NCBI RefSeq assembly: GCF_001439635.1
Contig: NZ_LMBZ01000003.1
Location: forward strand, 65,835-129,834
DNA: 64,000 nucleotides
Reading direction: 5' to 3'
Origin: Solibacillus cecembensis
Lineage (GTDB): Bacteria; Bacillota; Bacilli; Bacillales_A; Planococcaceae
In this document: one piece after another, positions 44,863 through 55,104 of the stretch
Layout: each line of letters opens with the position of its first letter
How positions within the stretch are numbered: the stretch's first letter is position 1
Notes under the pieces: generated by a model
Databases searched by the model: none
What the model was told of the DNA's origin: nothing
The model's input: only the letters and a program-made list of their open reading frames with translations
Translations under genes and position numbers: made by a program

Positions 44863-47800
44863 CTATTTATAAGTATTATCTGCAGTTGAAATCGGTAGGG
44901 TAAAATAGAATCTAGAACCGTGATTAGGAATACTATCAGCAAATATTTTGCCGCCATGCTGTGTAATAATTTCTTTACAAATGGCTAAACCGATCCCATG
45001 CGAATTCAATTTATTCGAATTGGACGCACGGTAATAGCTATCAAAAATAAATGGTAGCTCACTTGAAAGAATCCCACTCCCACTATCTTCAACGACACAA
45101 AAAAGTGTATCCTCTTCAATAGACATGGAAATTGAAATACGCCCCTCGCTCGTATGTTTGACCGCATTAGAAATTAAGTTCGATAATACTTGCTCGATTC
45201 GTAGTAAGTCAATTTGAACGTATAAGTCCGGTTGCAAATTGCAAGAAACAGAATAAGCGAGCTGTGCTTGAAGAACATCCTCCTCAAAGCGGTGCGCAAA
45301 CTCTTCAAAAAATTGTTGAGTAGATATTTTCGTATACTTAAAATCTGTGCGTCCTGCTTCGAGCTTTGCCAGTTCAAATAAATCCTGAATTAAGCGATTT
45401 AATGCGATGAGTCTTTCGCGACTACGTTGTAAATATTGCGTTTGCTGTGCTGGATTTTGCACGACACCATCTAAAATCGAGTCAATATAGCCCAATGTTG
45501 AGGTAAGGGGTGACCGTAATTCATGCGAAATACTTTGCAATAGTTTTTTACGTTCCTGCTCATTCATTGCGAGACGGTCATTTGCTTCTTTTAAGAAAAC
45601 ATTCATTTCATCTAAAGCAACTGTACGCTCTTTTACGCGATTTTCTAAATCATAATAGATTTCTGCATTTTCTAGTGTAACGGCAAGTTGTGTTGCAATA
45701 ATTCGTAGTAACTCTAGCTGTACTGCATTAAAGGCATTTTCAAGCAAGTTATTTTCTAAGTATAAAAAGGCTTGGATTTCCCCTTTAAATTGGATGGGCA
45801 TACATAAAAATGATTTTGCTTGAACACTTAAATGGCTGAAATATTTACTATTTGAAAGGTTTCCTTCTACGAGCGGTTCTTTTAATAATAAGGAATAATC
45901 CACAATCCCTTTTAGTGCGACATCAATTTGCTCAGGGAGTAGTGTGAAATTAAAATCATCGTGTTCCACAGCCACTTTAGCATATGTGGAAAAGTTATTT
46001 TCAGCATAACGAATAAAGTAGCAAGAAGTAGCATTTGCCTGTTTTAATATGGAAATTAACAATTTTTGCAGCAATTCTTCAATACTCATTTCATTTGCTA
46101 ACGCGTGTGTCGTTTCTAATAAACTAATCATGTCATAAGATAAAGTCGGTTGAATTGCTTGAGTTTGTTGAATGATAAAGTGAGAATATTCATTTCCCCA
46201 ATGATTTGCAATTGTAAAGGCGCCCCATTCACGCAATTTATTTATACTTTGTGAAATATAATAGCGCGCTTTAGCCGATTGATTTAACTTAATAAATAGT
46301 TTTCCCGCACGTTCATAAATCATGGCCTCATCATGTGGAAAATGATAAACCTTAGTGAGTTGGAGTGCCTGATCATAAAACAAAGAGGCTTGTGCATAGT
46401 CTTTGTTCAAAAAATGGAACTCAGCTAGCAGCGTTAAATACAGATGTTCATAATGATGAGGTGCTTCATTGGCCCATTTCTTAAAACGGCGCATACTGTC
46501 CTTGAACTCCGATACGAGCTTCTTTTTAGAAAATGGAGATGCCATATTACCCTTTAAAAAGTCAATATGGCAAAGCCCGCGTAAAAAATAATAAACGGGT
46601 GTCGTCGGTAATGAATAAACTTCTGAACTTTGCTTTTCTAAATCGTTGAGTAACTGCTTTAATTGTGTCTCATTTTTAAATAAATAGGCCATCCGTAGTC
46701 TTAACGTATAGTGCATAACGGTAACGGCCTCTTCATCATGTAACGTGATATGTGCATCCCAATCCGGCAGTTGAGTAGGTGACTGTAGTGCCCCCATCCA
46801 AGATTTCATTTCCGTTAAAAAATCTATTGCGAGAACACTTGGATATTTGCCATATTGTGATTGTTGATAAGTGATTTCCTCAATAATTTCTTGAATTGAA
46901 TACCCATCAATTAATTGAACGCTACATAAAAAGCAAGAAGTCGCCGTCACTGTATAGTACATCCCAAGCTGCTCCTGATTTAGCTGAGTTGTTCGCATAT
47001 AATGAATACTTAGCTCAAAGTCTTTTTCCCAGTGGTTTAAAAAGATTCCAAAAATAAAATAAACGCGTGACTTAATATAAGAATTATCTTGAGCTTCCGC
47101 CATAGACAATGCGAGTTTACCAAATCGCAGTGCTTCCTTTACATTGTCAAAGCCCGAAATTAATATAAGTGCATAATTAATAAATACGATAGCACTCTCT
47201 GTTGGTGCTCCATATTTTAGTTGAAGACGCATTAAACGAAGTAAAATCATTCCAGTTAAGTTAGAGCTCATACGAAATGAATTACTAACAATATTAATCA
47301 TGATTTGAATGAGAACGTCAATTTCTTCATTTTCAATCGGCTTTAAATTTAGTAATTGTTCATTTGATTTATTTTGTAAAGCGAACTTTAATAATAAAAA
47401 TTCTTGTACTAAATGCAGTTTCTTTGGTTCACGCGAAATGTTCATGTTGCATAATTCCATCGCCTTAAAGCCTGCATCGAGAACTAATTCGCTATTTTCT
47501 ACCTCAATAAAAATGAGAGTCATTAATCGATAAATTTTCAGTTTTTCAAGTGTTGTTTGGGTATGCTCCAGCGCTTCTTGAATATACTTTTTAGATTGCT
47601 CATAATTACCAACTAAATATTCGCACTCCCCGATTTCCATAAATAGCTGAATTGTCTTTTCGCGAAATACTGTCCATTTATTTTCTGGTAAGAATCGTAA
47701 GCTATCTTTATAATACTGTCGAGCTGTACTATATAGGCCCGCGTTTTTAGCTTGTATGCCAAGCTCGAAGTTCCAGATGGCAAGCTGTTGTTGTTCAGAA

Positions 47801-49977
47801 GGTGACAGCAATTCATTACAATAATTTAACTGTCGTACAAGTTCATGGAGATGGTTCATAAAATCGCTCTCTTTTTGTAACAGTTGACTAATAGAAAAGT
47901 GGGTTTTTAATCGTTTTTCATGACTAAGTGCTTCATAGGCAGACTGTTGGACTCCATCATGAATAAATTGAAATTGCATGGAATAAAGCTCTTGATGGTT
48001 TTCTAACATTGTCGATTGAGTAAAATTCAATTGTCCATCAACCGCAATAATAAAACCTTGTGATGTCAGCTCCTCCAAATTGGTTAGTAAGTCGTAAAAT
48101 GGAATGTTAACCACTTTCGACAGTAAATTAAAATTAAAAACACGACCAAAACAAGATGCAATCTGTAGTATGTTTTGGACTTTAGGTGTCAACTTGTTCA
48201 TACGATTTTCAATAAAGCTGAATAACTCATTGTTGGCGATGCTTTCATGTAATTGCTCCACATCATATTCCCAACTTAAGCTTTCAATATTATAGAAAAT
48301 TGTTTTGTTTTCGAGAAGCATGCGAAATGCTTCTTGAATAAATAATGCATTTCCTTGTGTCATTTGATATAAGTGTTGTGCAATATGATGGGCAGTATCA
48401 CATTGGGATTGAAGAGAATCACAAATCCAATTTAAAACAGCTTCTTGATCGAGTAAATGGACTTGAATACTAGTAAAAGAATCTAATTCTTTTTGCCATA
48501 AAAAACAGGTTTCACTTATATCGAAATTCTCTTCGCGCATAGCAATTAATAAAAGAAAATAACCGTTGTTATGTTGTTCGAAAATATTTTGTAAAATTTC
48601 AATGGCTTCTTGTTGTGCCCATTGGATATCATCAATAAACATGACAATAGGCTTTTTCGCACGAGCAAAAATAGTTAAGATTTTTTGGAAAGAGGAGAAA
48701 ATATACGCATTCATTTGCAATGTGTACTGTGTGCTTTCTTTTACAATGCGAATTTTATCATTTAGGAAGAAATGTAGTTCTGGAAGTATATGTATCAAAC
48801 TTTCGGTCAACATAAGGTCGACCTCTAATAAACTTTTTTGAAATGCAGCAATGGCTACTTCGCCCTCTAAATAGGTTTGCCGTAATAGCTGTTGGAGCGG
48901 TTCAATAATTGGTTGGAATGTATGCTGCTCTTGCAATTGGTCGAATTTCCCCTCAATAAAATAACCTTTCGTTAATATAGTTTCTTGCATTAAAGATTTT
49001 GCAATAGAGGATTTTCCACTACCTGAAGGTCCCTGAATAAAAACAAGGTCTTTTTTTCCGTTTTGTACTTTATGGAAAATGGTACTTAATAAATTTTGTT
49101 CGGTATGTCGTCCATATAGTTTGGTAGAGAGCTTAGGCTGTAATACAGAGTCGTTTGTTCCGATGTTAAGATCATCCGCTAAATTACCGTTAATTAGTAA
49201 CTGTTTAGCTTGAAGTAAGTCTAGTCGTAGCCCAAAAGCTGTTTGAAAACGTTCCTCTTTATTTTTACTTAATAATTTCAGTATAATTTTACGCAACATT
49301 ACGAGTGGACAATGCTGCTCAAGTAAAGAATGATCTGGAGATTTAGTTAAAATATAGTACAAGTTATCCATTGTGTTATTAGCCTGGAATAGCGGTGTAC
49401 CCGTGACCATTTCATATAAAACTGCACCTATTGAATATAAGTCCGTACGTTCATCAATATTTAATGCAATGCGCCCTGTTTGTTCAGGTGCTAAATAAGG
49501 TAGTTCATCCATTTTTAGAGGAACTTGAAAAGTTTGTTCATTTGCGATATTCCAACGAATAGCAAGCGGTGCGAGCATTTTTATTTTGTTTGTTTGCGGT
49601 TGAATATATATAAGTGATGGATAAAAATGCTCGATTATATCGCCGTGCTGATGAATATTGACACAGGCATTTGTTAATTCAATAGCAATTTCTAGCGCTT
49701 GATGGATAGGAAGAGATCTACTATTTAAATGTTGCTGTAATGTTTGTCCTGTAAAATCTTCATAAGCAATGACATAGTGCTGGTCAAGTAAAGCATAACC
49801 CATGGGCTGAAATAACCAAGGATCATGCTTTGTTTTTAATGATAATAATTCTAACTGTAATTGAGCCTGTTCTTCTGTGACAATAGAAGGCATTATTTGA
49901 ACAAACATCATGCAATCAAATTTTTGAACATATTTGCGGCTAAGTAATGTTTGTAAGTTATGTGTTTCATTAAACAT
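44863..49977 (-). CDS. Giant sensor protein: pseudokinase / intact AAA ATPase / GAF / histidine kinase
   Basis: The 1704-residue paralogue of the protein at 9100-14274. The kinase-like domain (about 1-260) keeps APEQTG and DLYSIG, but HRD-x-x-x-x-N is disrupted (HGD at 111-113 with an insertion, Asn replaced by Leu) and DFG is absent, so it is a pseudokinase. The AAA_16 core is intact: Walker A GPSGSGKS (316-323) and Walker B FIDD (D449-D450), as in STAND-type NTPases. Helical repeats, a GAF domain, and a complete histidine kinase (H1485 in SHELRSPL, then N, G1 and G2 boxes) follow. ATG 49977 follows AAAGGTG. It starts 17 nt after the HD-GYP gene, and the two form an operon. Confidence 0.9.
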   Translation of the reverse strand: MFNETHNLQTLLSRKYVQKFDCMMFVQIMPSIVTEEQAQLQLELLSLKTKHDPWLFQPMGYALLDQHYVIAYEDFTGQTLQQHLNSRSLPIHQALEIAIELTNACVNIHQHGDIIEHFYPSLIYIQPQTNKIKMLAPLAIRWNIANEQTFQVPLKMDELPYLAPEQTGRIALNIDERTDLYSIGAVLYEMVTGTPLFQANNTMDNLYYILTKSPDHSLLEQHCPLVMLRKIILKLLSKNKEERFQTAFGLRLDLLQAKQLLINGNLADDLNIGTNDSVLQPKLSTKLYGRHTEQNLLSTIFHKVQNGKKDLVFIQGPSGSGKSSIAKSLMQETILTKGYFIEGKFDQLQEQHTFQPIIEPLQQLLRQTYLEGEVAIAAFQKSLLEVDLMLTESLIHILPELHFFLNDKIRIVKESTQYTLQMNAYIFSSFQKILTIFARAKKPIVMFIDDIQWAQQEAIEILQNIFEQHNNGYFLLLIAMREENFDISETCFLWQKELDSFTSIQVHLLDQEAVLNWICDSLQSQCDTAHHIAQHLYQMTQGNALFIQEAFRMLLENKTIFYNIESLSWEYDVEQLHESIANNELFSFIENRMNKLTPKVQNILQIASCFGRVFNFNLLSKVVNIPFYDLLTNLEELTSQGFIIAVDGQLNFTQSTMLENHQELYSMQFQFIHDGVQQSAYEALSHEKRLKTHFSISQLLQKESDFMNHLHELVRQLNYCNELLSPSEQQQLAIWNFELGIQAKNAGLYSTARQYYKDSLRFLPENKWTVFREKTIQLFMEIGECEYLVGNYEQSKKYIQEALEHTQTTLEKLKIYRLMTLIFIEVENSELVLDAGFKAMELCNMNISREPKKLHLVQEFLLLKFALQNKSNEQLLNLKPIENEEIDVLIQIMINIVSNSFRMSSNLTGMILLRLMRLQLKYGAPTESAIVFINYALILISGFDNVKEALRFGKLALSMAEAQDNSYIKSRVYFIFGIFLNHWEKDFELSIHYMRTTQLNQEQLGMYYTVTATSCFLCSVQLIDGYSIQEIIEEITYQQSQYGKYPSVLAIDFLTEMKSWMGALQSPTQLPDWDAHITLHDEEAVTVMHYTLRLRMAYLFKNETQLKQLLNDLEKQSSEVYSLPTTPVYYFLRGLCHIDFLKGNMASPFSKKKLVSEFKDSMRRFKKWANEAPHHYEHLYLTLLAEFHFLNKDYAQASLFYDQALQLTKVYHFPHDEAMIYERAGKLFIKLNQSAKARYYISQSINKLREWGAFTIANHWGNEYSHFIIQQTQAIQPTLSYDMISLLETTHALANEMSIEELLQKLLISILKQANATSCYFIRYAENNFSTYAKVAVEHDDFNFTLLPEQIDVALKGIVDYSLLLKEPLVEGNLSNSKYFSHLSVQAKSFLCMPIQFKGEIQAFLYLENNLLENAFNAVQLELLRIIATQLAVTLENAEIYYDLENRVKERTVALDEMNVFLKEANDRLAMNEQERKKLLQSISHELRSPLTSTLGYIDSILDGVVQNPAQQTQYLQRSRERLIALNRLIQDLFELAKLEAGRTDFKYTKISTQQFFEEFAHRFEEDVLQAQLAYSVSCNLQPDLYVQIDLLRIEQVLSNLISNAVKHTSEGRISISMSIEEDTLFCVVEDSGSGILSSELPFIFDSYYRASNSNKLNSHGIGLAICKEIITQHGGKIFADSIPNHGSRFYFTLPISTADNTYK

Positions 49978-49994
49978 TTGAAACAGCACCTTTC

Positions 49995-51722
49995 TTAAAT
50001 GGATGAGATTAACTGGGTGTCACTAATAAATTTCTTTAATTCATTCGACAAGCTTTGATTATGAATCTTTGTACCATTATAACGAGAAAGTACCGTTTCT
50101 AATTGCTGCTCGGTCAGGTGATAATGATCAAGTGTAATTGGCAAACGCACGTTAAGTTGTTGGCCAATACTAATTACTATTTCAGCATGACATTGAGCAA
50201 TGAGGTTTTCTATTTGTACATTTGATTGAGCAAGGTCAGATGGAAATGGGTAAAAATCATAATTATGCAATAAGCCTTCAAAAATCCGCGTCGGTATAGA
50301 CATATCGATATCGTCGGTAAGAATAATAACTTTTTTCTTTTTAGCGTCGAGATGGCGGTAATGTGTTAACGATTGTTTGATTAAAGATAAAAACTTAAGT
50401 TTAATCGCCTCTGAACGTGTGGTCGGTATCATTTGATAATTCTCAATGACGTTAATTATTTGGAAGACAGGAATATAAATTTGTGTAAACCACTCAGATT
50501 GATCGAAATGCTCCTTTAGTCGATTATAGTAATAATCTATTTGAAACTCATCATTTAAAATAAGATAATCAGAAAACTTAACGAATAAATTTGCCGGAGT
50601 TTCAATAGTCAACGTTAAAAACTTTTGAATCGTAATACTTAAATCGATAGGTAAAGTCATGTTGTGCCCTGTGTTTACTAATTTAATTTCAGGAAGTAAA
50701 GGGTATAAAGGATTTACTTTTTCGACAATTGCTTGATTAGAGTCAGATAATAGTACAACCGCATTTTCAGGGTAGATTCCAATGAAATCAATAAAACGAT
50801 GAACTAAATCACTGTCAAATTGAGCGGATTGTTTGAGTAGCTGTGTCATCGTGATATTGGCTGAAGCAGCTTCCTTATAAGGTCTATTGGTTGTCATAGC
50901 AGAATACACATCAGTAATTTGTAAAATTTGTAATTCGATTGATTGTTGATGAGCGGCTAAACCTTCAGGGTAACCTGAACCATCTAATCGTTCATGATGT
51001 GACTTTGCTAAATAAGCAATATTTTCAAAACCAATATCAGTTAATATATTAAAACCATCTAGCGTATGGCGTTGGATCGTATTGTACTCTATATCCAATA
51101 AATTTTTTTGCTTCATTAATACTCTTTCTTGTACCATTAGTTTCCCAATATCATGGAACAAGTAGCCTAACGCCGTTTCCTGGATGTTTGGTATGCCCTC
51201 TGATAGTGCAAACAAAGTACTAATTGTAAATACATCTATCGAATGCATATAAGTATATTCGTCATGAGACTTAAGGTTTTCAATATATTTGAATAAAACT
51301 GGATTTTGCATATAATCAATAAACAAATTTTTTAAAAATTGAATATCCAAAGAATTATTTAAAATACGTCCATATCGTTTTTCAGAACTTAAAGAGCCTA
51401 ATACATGTAAATAGTCATAGCCGAGTTCTGTTTGAATTTGACCGAATAGAGGTTTAGTAAAGTTTAATTCGCTTTCGACCTTTCCATCTGCCTTCACATC
51501 CATCTCCATTATCAATTCTGAATTGTCCGTTTCAGTTTTTTGAATGCATACTTTTGTTACATTACGATTTTTTAATAATGTAATAATGCGCTCTGTCAGC
51601 ACATGGCCCTTTGATAGTAGTCGACGATTCTCTACATATAAATCCTCGTTTACAACATCTCCTGGCTTTAAAAATTCGATTGTACAGTACTGGATTTGTG
51701 GTTGAATTGTACGGTTTGTCAT
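49995..51722 (-). CDS. HD-GYP domain protein (probable c-di-GMP phosphodiesterase)
   Basis: The 575-residue protein has an N-terminal DUF3391-like region and a canonical HD-GYP domain: H190-D191 in FHDIGK, then H242-H243 in HHERLDGSGYP, including the GYP triad 250-252, and DVYSAMTTNRPYK. These are the ligands of the metal centre that cleaves c-di-GMP. A C-terminal region of about 260 residues is unrecognised; its end (TDDIDMSIPTRIF) looks like a divergent Rossmann or receiver-like fold. GGGAG precedes ATG 51722. It is co-directional with the giant kinase and overlaps its regulatory theme with the c-di-GMP riboswitch at 2295-2380. Confidence 0.9.
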   Translation of the reverse strand: MTNRTIQPQIQYCTIEFLKPGDVVNEDLYVENRRLLSKGHVLTERIITLLKNRNVTKVCIQKTETDNSELIMEMDVKADGKVESELNFTKPLFGQIQTELGYDYLHVLGSLSSEKRYGRILNNSLDIQFLKNLFIDYMQNPVLFKYIENLKSHDEYTYMHSIDVFTISTLFALSEGIPNIQETALGYLFHDIGKLMVQERVLMKQKNLLDIEYNTIQRHTLDGFNILTDIGFENIAYLAKSHHERLDGSGYPEGLAAHQQSIELQILQITDVYSAMTTNRPYKEAASANITMTQLLKQSAQFDSDLVHRFIDFIGIYPENAVVLLSDSNQAIVEKVNPLYPLLPEIKLVNTGHNMTLPIDLSITIQKFLTLTIETPANLFVKFSDYLILNDEFQIDYYYNRLKEHFDQSEWFTQIYIPVFQIINVIENYQMIPTTRSEAIKLKFLSLIKQSLTHYRHLDAKKKKVIILTDDIDMSIPTRIFEGLLHNYDFYPFPSDLAQSNVQIENLIAQCHAEIVISIGQQLNVRLPITLDHYHLTEQQLETVLSRYNGTKIHNQSLSNELKKFISDTQLISSI

Positions 51723-52050
51723 TTTTTTTCACTCCCAATTTTTTTCTTTACAGTACTAATTTATAGGGCAAAGGTTAAAACTGGGTTAAAAAAATAAAAA
51801 AATTAGTTAAAAAAGAGTGCTTTTTATTTTGATATAAGGATTATTATAGTTATTTTGATGGAATGCTCATCATGAGGAAAGTTTTATTTGGTAGATTAGA
51901 GCCTGTAAATTTCAATTTCAATGTACGTCTGAAAAATACAGTTGTATTATATACGGATACATTGTATTATTTTAATATAAATAAAAAATGAAATAAAACC
52001 ATATAGACTTCTATGTAACTGTCTACATCGGATAATTTTTGGAGGAAAAA

Positions 52051-53262
52051 ATGAAAAGTTTATTTGAAAAATGGAATAGTATTAACCTTGTGAACCGAAT
52101 TATTGTAGGTATTTTACTTGGTGTAGTATTTGCTTTATTAGTACCTGAACAATTGTCGGTCATTTCAATTTTCGGAACGCTGTTTATTAGTGCGTTAAAG
52201 GCAGTGGCACCGATATTAGTATTTATTTTAGTCATTAATGCAATCGCTTCTCACGCGAGTGGCAAGGCTACCAATATGAAAATGGTTGTCATTTTATATA
52301 TTCTCGGCACGTTTTTAGCAGGATTAGTAGCGGTAGTTATTAGTTACATTTTCCCGACAACATTATTATTAAAAACGAGCGCACAAGAAATAGAACCGCC
52401 GAGTGGGATTACGGAAGTGTTGGAAACATTATTATTCAATATGGTTTCGAATCCTGTCAGTGCTTTACTAGATGCCAATTATTTAGGAATTCTTACGTGG
52501 GCCATTATTTTAGGATTTGCATTAAAAGCGGCGAGTGAGTCGACGAAAAAGGTAGTAACAGATTTATCAGATGCCATTACAAAAATTGTGCAATGGTTAA
52601 TTAGTTTAGCACCACTTGGAATTATGGGACTTGTTTTTGAAACAATTTCAACAACTGGATTTTCTGCATTATCGTCATATGGTCGTCTTGTGATCATTCT
52701 AGTTGGGACAATGTTCTTTATTGCATTAGTTGTAAATCCTTTACTCGTATTTATCGTTGCACGTCGCAATCCATATCCACTTGTGTTTGCAAGTTTAAAA
52801 GAAAGTGGTGTGGCGGCATTTTTCACACGAAGTTCAGCTGCTAATATTCCAGTAAATATGGAATTGGCAGAAAAGCTTGGATTAAATAAAGATACGTATG
52901 CGATTTCGATTCCTTTAGGCGCGACAATCAATATGGGAGGCGCGGCTGTTACGATTTCGATCTTAACGATGGCGGCTGCTCACACTTTAGGAGTTGAGGT
53001 AGATCTTTTAACAGCAATGATCTTAATGATTTTATCAGCCGTTTCTGCTACTGGTGCATCTGGAGTTGCTGGGGGCTCATTATTACTAATCCCGTTAGCA
53101 TGTAGCTTATTAGGGATCTCGGATGATATTGCGATGCAAGTTGTGGCAATTGGCTTCATCATTGGGGTCATTCAAGATTCATGTGAGACAGCGCTAAATT
53201 CTTCATCAGACGTTGTATTTACTGCAGCGGCAGAGTACGCAAACGAGCGAAAAACAAAATAA
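52051..53262 (+). CDS. sstT: Serine/threonine:Na+ symporter SstT
   Basis: A 403-residue dicarboxylate/amino acid:cation symporter (DAACS) protein with eight helices and two re-entrant loops. The [16 protein letters not shown] segment and the [13 protein letters not shown] motif near helix 7 are SstT hallmarks. It imports serine and threonine with sodium. ATG 52051 follows GGAGG; a longer TTG start 12 nt upstream lies inside the SD. The 328 nt before it (51723-52050) show no gene and no obvious riboswitch, only AT-rich DNA. Confidence 0.92.
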   Translation: MKSLFEKWNSINLVNRIIVGILLGVVFALLVPEQLSVISIFGTLFISALKAVAPILVFILVINAIASHASGKATNMKMVVILYILGTFLAGLVAVVISYIFPTTLLLKTSAQEIEPPSGITEVLETLLFNMVSNPVSALLDANYLGILTWAIILGFALKAASESTKKVVTDLSDAITKIVQWLISLAPLGIMGLVFETISTTGFSALSSYGRLVIILVGTMFFIALVVNPLLVFIVARRNPYPLVFASLKESGVAAFFTRSSAANIPVNMELAEKLGLNKDTYAISIPLGATINMGGAAVTISILTMAAAHTLGVEVDLLTAMILMILSAVSATGASGVAGGSLLLIPLACSLLGISDDIAMQVVAIGFIIGVIQDSCETALNSSSDVVFTAAAEYANERKTK

Positions 53263-53272
53263 AATCAAAATG

Positions 53273-53316
53273 AAAACTCACCGTCTCAACTTTATTGTTG
53301 GAATGGTGAGTTTTTT
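53273..53316 (+). terminator. Terminator of sstT
   Basis: AAAACTCACC and GGTGAGTTTT pair perfectly and are followed by T residues. The following stretch to 53615 (about 300 nt) shows nothing I recognise apart from the next gene's SD. Confidence 0.85.
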
Positions 53317-53615
53317 AGTTTTCTAATTGTGTATATATCGAGAAAGGATTTAGAAAGGAAAAATTTTGAAGAGGCTGGCCTTGCACAAAGAGCATACTTT
53401 ATGAGAACTTCTCTTAGCATACTTATAATGACAAGGTAGAAACTTTTGTAGAAATTATGTATATCATTTGTTTTTGATGTGTCCGTTTGGAGGGATTATT
53501 CGAATTGTTTTGAAAATGTGTGTTCTTTCATATAAATAGACATAAAAATTACTGAATTATTGCCGTTATAGAGTATAGGAACACATACAAACGAAACAAC
53601 CTTTGGAGGTACAGC

Positions 53616-54992
53616 ATGTCAATATTACAAAATTTGCGACAAGTTAAGAAGGAACTATTAAATGAAAAGCACCCACTTGCCCATGAAAAAATACAATTTC
53701 GTAAAACATATGCAATTGGCTTTGCAATATTAGTCTGTGTGAACGGCTACCCGAGTGAGATGGCAAAGGAAAGTTTAAAAAAGCAAATTACATTATTAGA
53801 CTTACCGCCTGAATTTAAAAAGTTAGCAATTTCTGTTGCAATGGAGGCCGAATCACAAACAATTCACAATGTGCTGCAAACATTGCATGAAGCCCAGCAT
53901 AAATATATTTTCATGCTCGATTTATATGGCTATGCGCAAAAGGATCATAAAATTACGGAAAAAGAGCAGGAGTTACTTGTCCTATTTGAGGAACTATTCC
54001 AGTTAAGTTATGAGGAAGTTCAATTTATTCGAGGCTTCCGTTTGGCGATGCTCAAAAAGGATACAGAGCTTGCAACAAAAGTAGTTCAAACAGCTTTTGA
54101 GCAAAATGTGGGCGTAACTCTACAAGAGCTTTCATACTTCTTGCCAGGTTTTGAATATCAAGAACGCCTGACACAAATGACACTACTAGCGGGACAAAAG
54201 AAAAAGCTCGGCCATGCTACGTATTTAACGGGCGAGGTTATTGTCGGAAAAGGTGCCGAGCTGGACTTAAATGGCATGAATATAACGTTTGGCAATGAGG
54301 CAACAATCATTGTGGACGGCGGTGTAATCAAGGCGGATGGTGTTCGCTTTATTGCTTCACTGGATGCCAATAAAACGATGTTGAGCCTACGTAATATGGG
54401 GATTACAAAAATAAATGATGCGCATTTTTTTGGTGCGAACAATGTAAGAGCAATTGAAATGAATAATGCAAAGGTAGAGCTGGATAGTTGTTCATTTGAA
54501 AAGTGCTTTACAGAGGAACGTGGGGGCGCGATTTACTTTACGAATAGTGAGCATTTTGTATTGCGAAACTGTATTTTTGAACATAATTCTACGCTTGGAA
54601 AAGGTGGGAGTATGTACATTGCAGGGACAGAGGCAAAGCATATGACATCAAAGAGCTTCTTTAGTCGGATAACAGGTAAAGTTCAAAAGGTAAAACTCGT
54701 AGTTGAAGGTTGTCAATTTAAAGAAAGTCGCGCTGATCGAAGTGGTGCGCTTCATATGTATGATGCAGAAATCTCAATTCGAGATACTGTATTTGATAGT
54801 TGTAGCTCTCGTGCAGGTGGCGCGGCAATCGATACATTAAACTGCACAATGAATGCCTCTCACAATACGTTCACAAAATGTCGAGCAGCATTAAATGAAG
54901 CGGTTGTCGTTTTAGGAAATACAAAAGGGGCTACCGAGGATTCTCTTGGTCGTTTCGAATTATGTGAACCGAAAAATGTTGTGATGAAATAA
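53616..54992 (+). CDS. TerB-like domain fused to right-handed parallel beta-helix
   Basis: The 458-residue protein has two parts. Residues about 25-170 are helical and TerB-like, with the typical DLYGYAQKDHKITEKEQELL segment, as in tellurite resistance and related stress proteins. Residues about 195-445 form short beta strands repeating at about 22-25 residues (VELDSCSFEKC, FVLRNCIFEHN, LVVEGCQFKES, ISIRDTVFDSC), the signature of a parallel beta-helix with stacked Cys/Asn ladders. There is no signal peptide, so this beta-helix is intracellular. ATG 53616 follows GGAGG. Its partner and substrate are unknown; proximity to TerD genes is about 18 kb. Confidence 0.75.
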   Translation: MSILQNLRQVKKELLNEKHPLAHEKIQFRKTYAIGFAILVCVNGYPSEMAKESLKKQITLLDLPPEFKKLAISVAMEAESQTIHNVLQTLHEAQHKYIFMLDLYGYAQKDHKITEKEQELLVLFEELFQLSYEEVQFIRGFRLAMLKKDTELATKVVQTAFEQNVGVTLQELSYFLPGFEYQERLTQMTLLAGQKKKLGHATYLTGEVIVGKGAELDLNGMNITFGNEATIIVDGGVIKADGVRFIASLDANKTMLSLRNMGITKINDAHFFGANNVRAIEMNNAKVELDSCSFEKCFTEERGGAIYFTNSEHFVLRNCIFEHNSTLGKGGSMYIAGTEAKHMTSKSFFSRITGKVQKVKLVVEGCQFKESRADRSGALHMYDAEISIRDTVFDSCSSRAGGAAIDTLNCTMNASHNTFTKCRAALNEAVVVLGNTKGATEDSLGRFELCEPKNVVMK

Positions 54993-55002
54993 AATAGGCA
55001 AG

Positions 55003-55042
55003 AGGCGGGTGGAATGGGCAACGATTTCACCTGCCTTTTTTT
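55003..55042 (+). terminator. Terminator of the TerB/beta-helix gene
   Basis: AGGCGGGTG and CACCTGCCT form a stem with a G-U pair, then a long T-run. Confidence 0.8.
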
Positions 55043-55104
55043 GCGTCCCAGTAAATATTGAACGTAAAATTTATTGGAAATAGTTAAAAGCCAGCGACCA
55101 AATA

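Noticed and set aside
51723..52050. Riboswitch or T-box upstream of sstT
   Set aside because: No conserved riboswitch or T-box core and no terminator pairing was visible in the leader.
52479..52931. 150-codon minus-strand frame inside sstT
   Set aside because: It opposes the conserved transporter motifs and is a by-product of the membrane-protein codon pattern.
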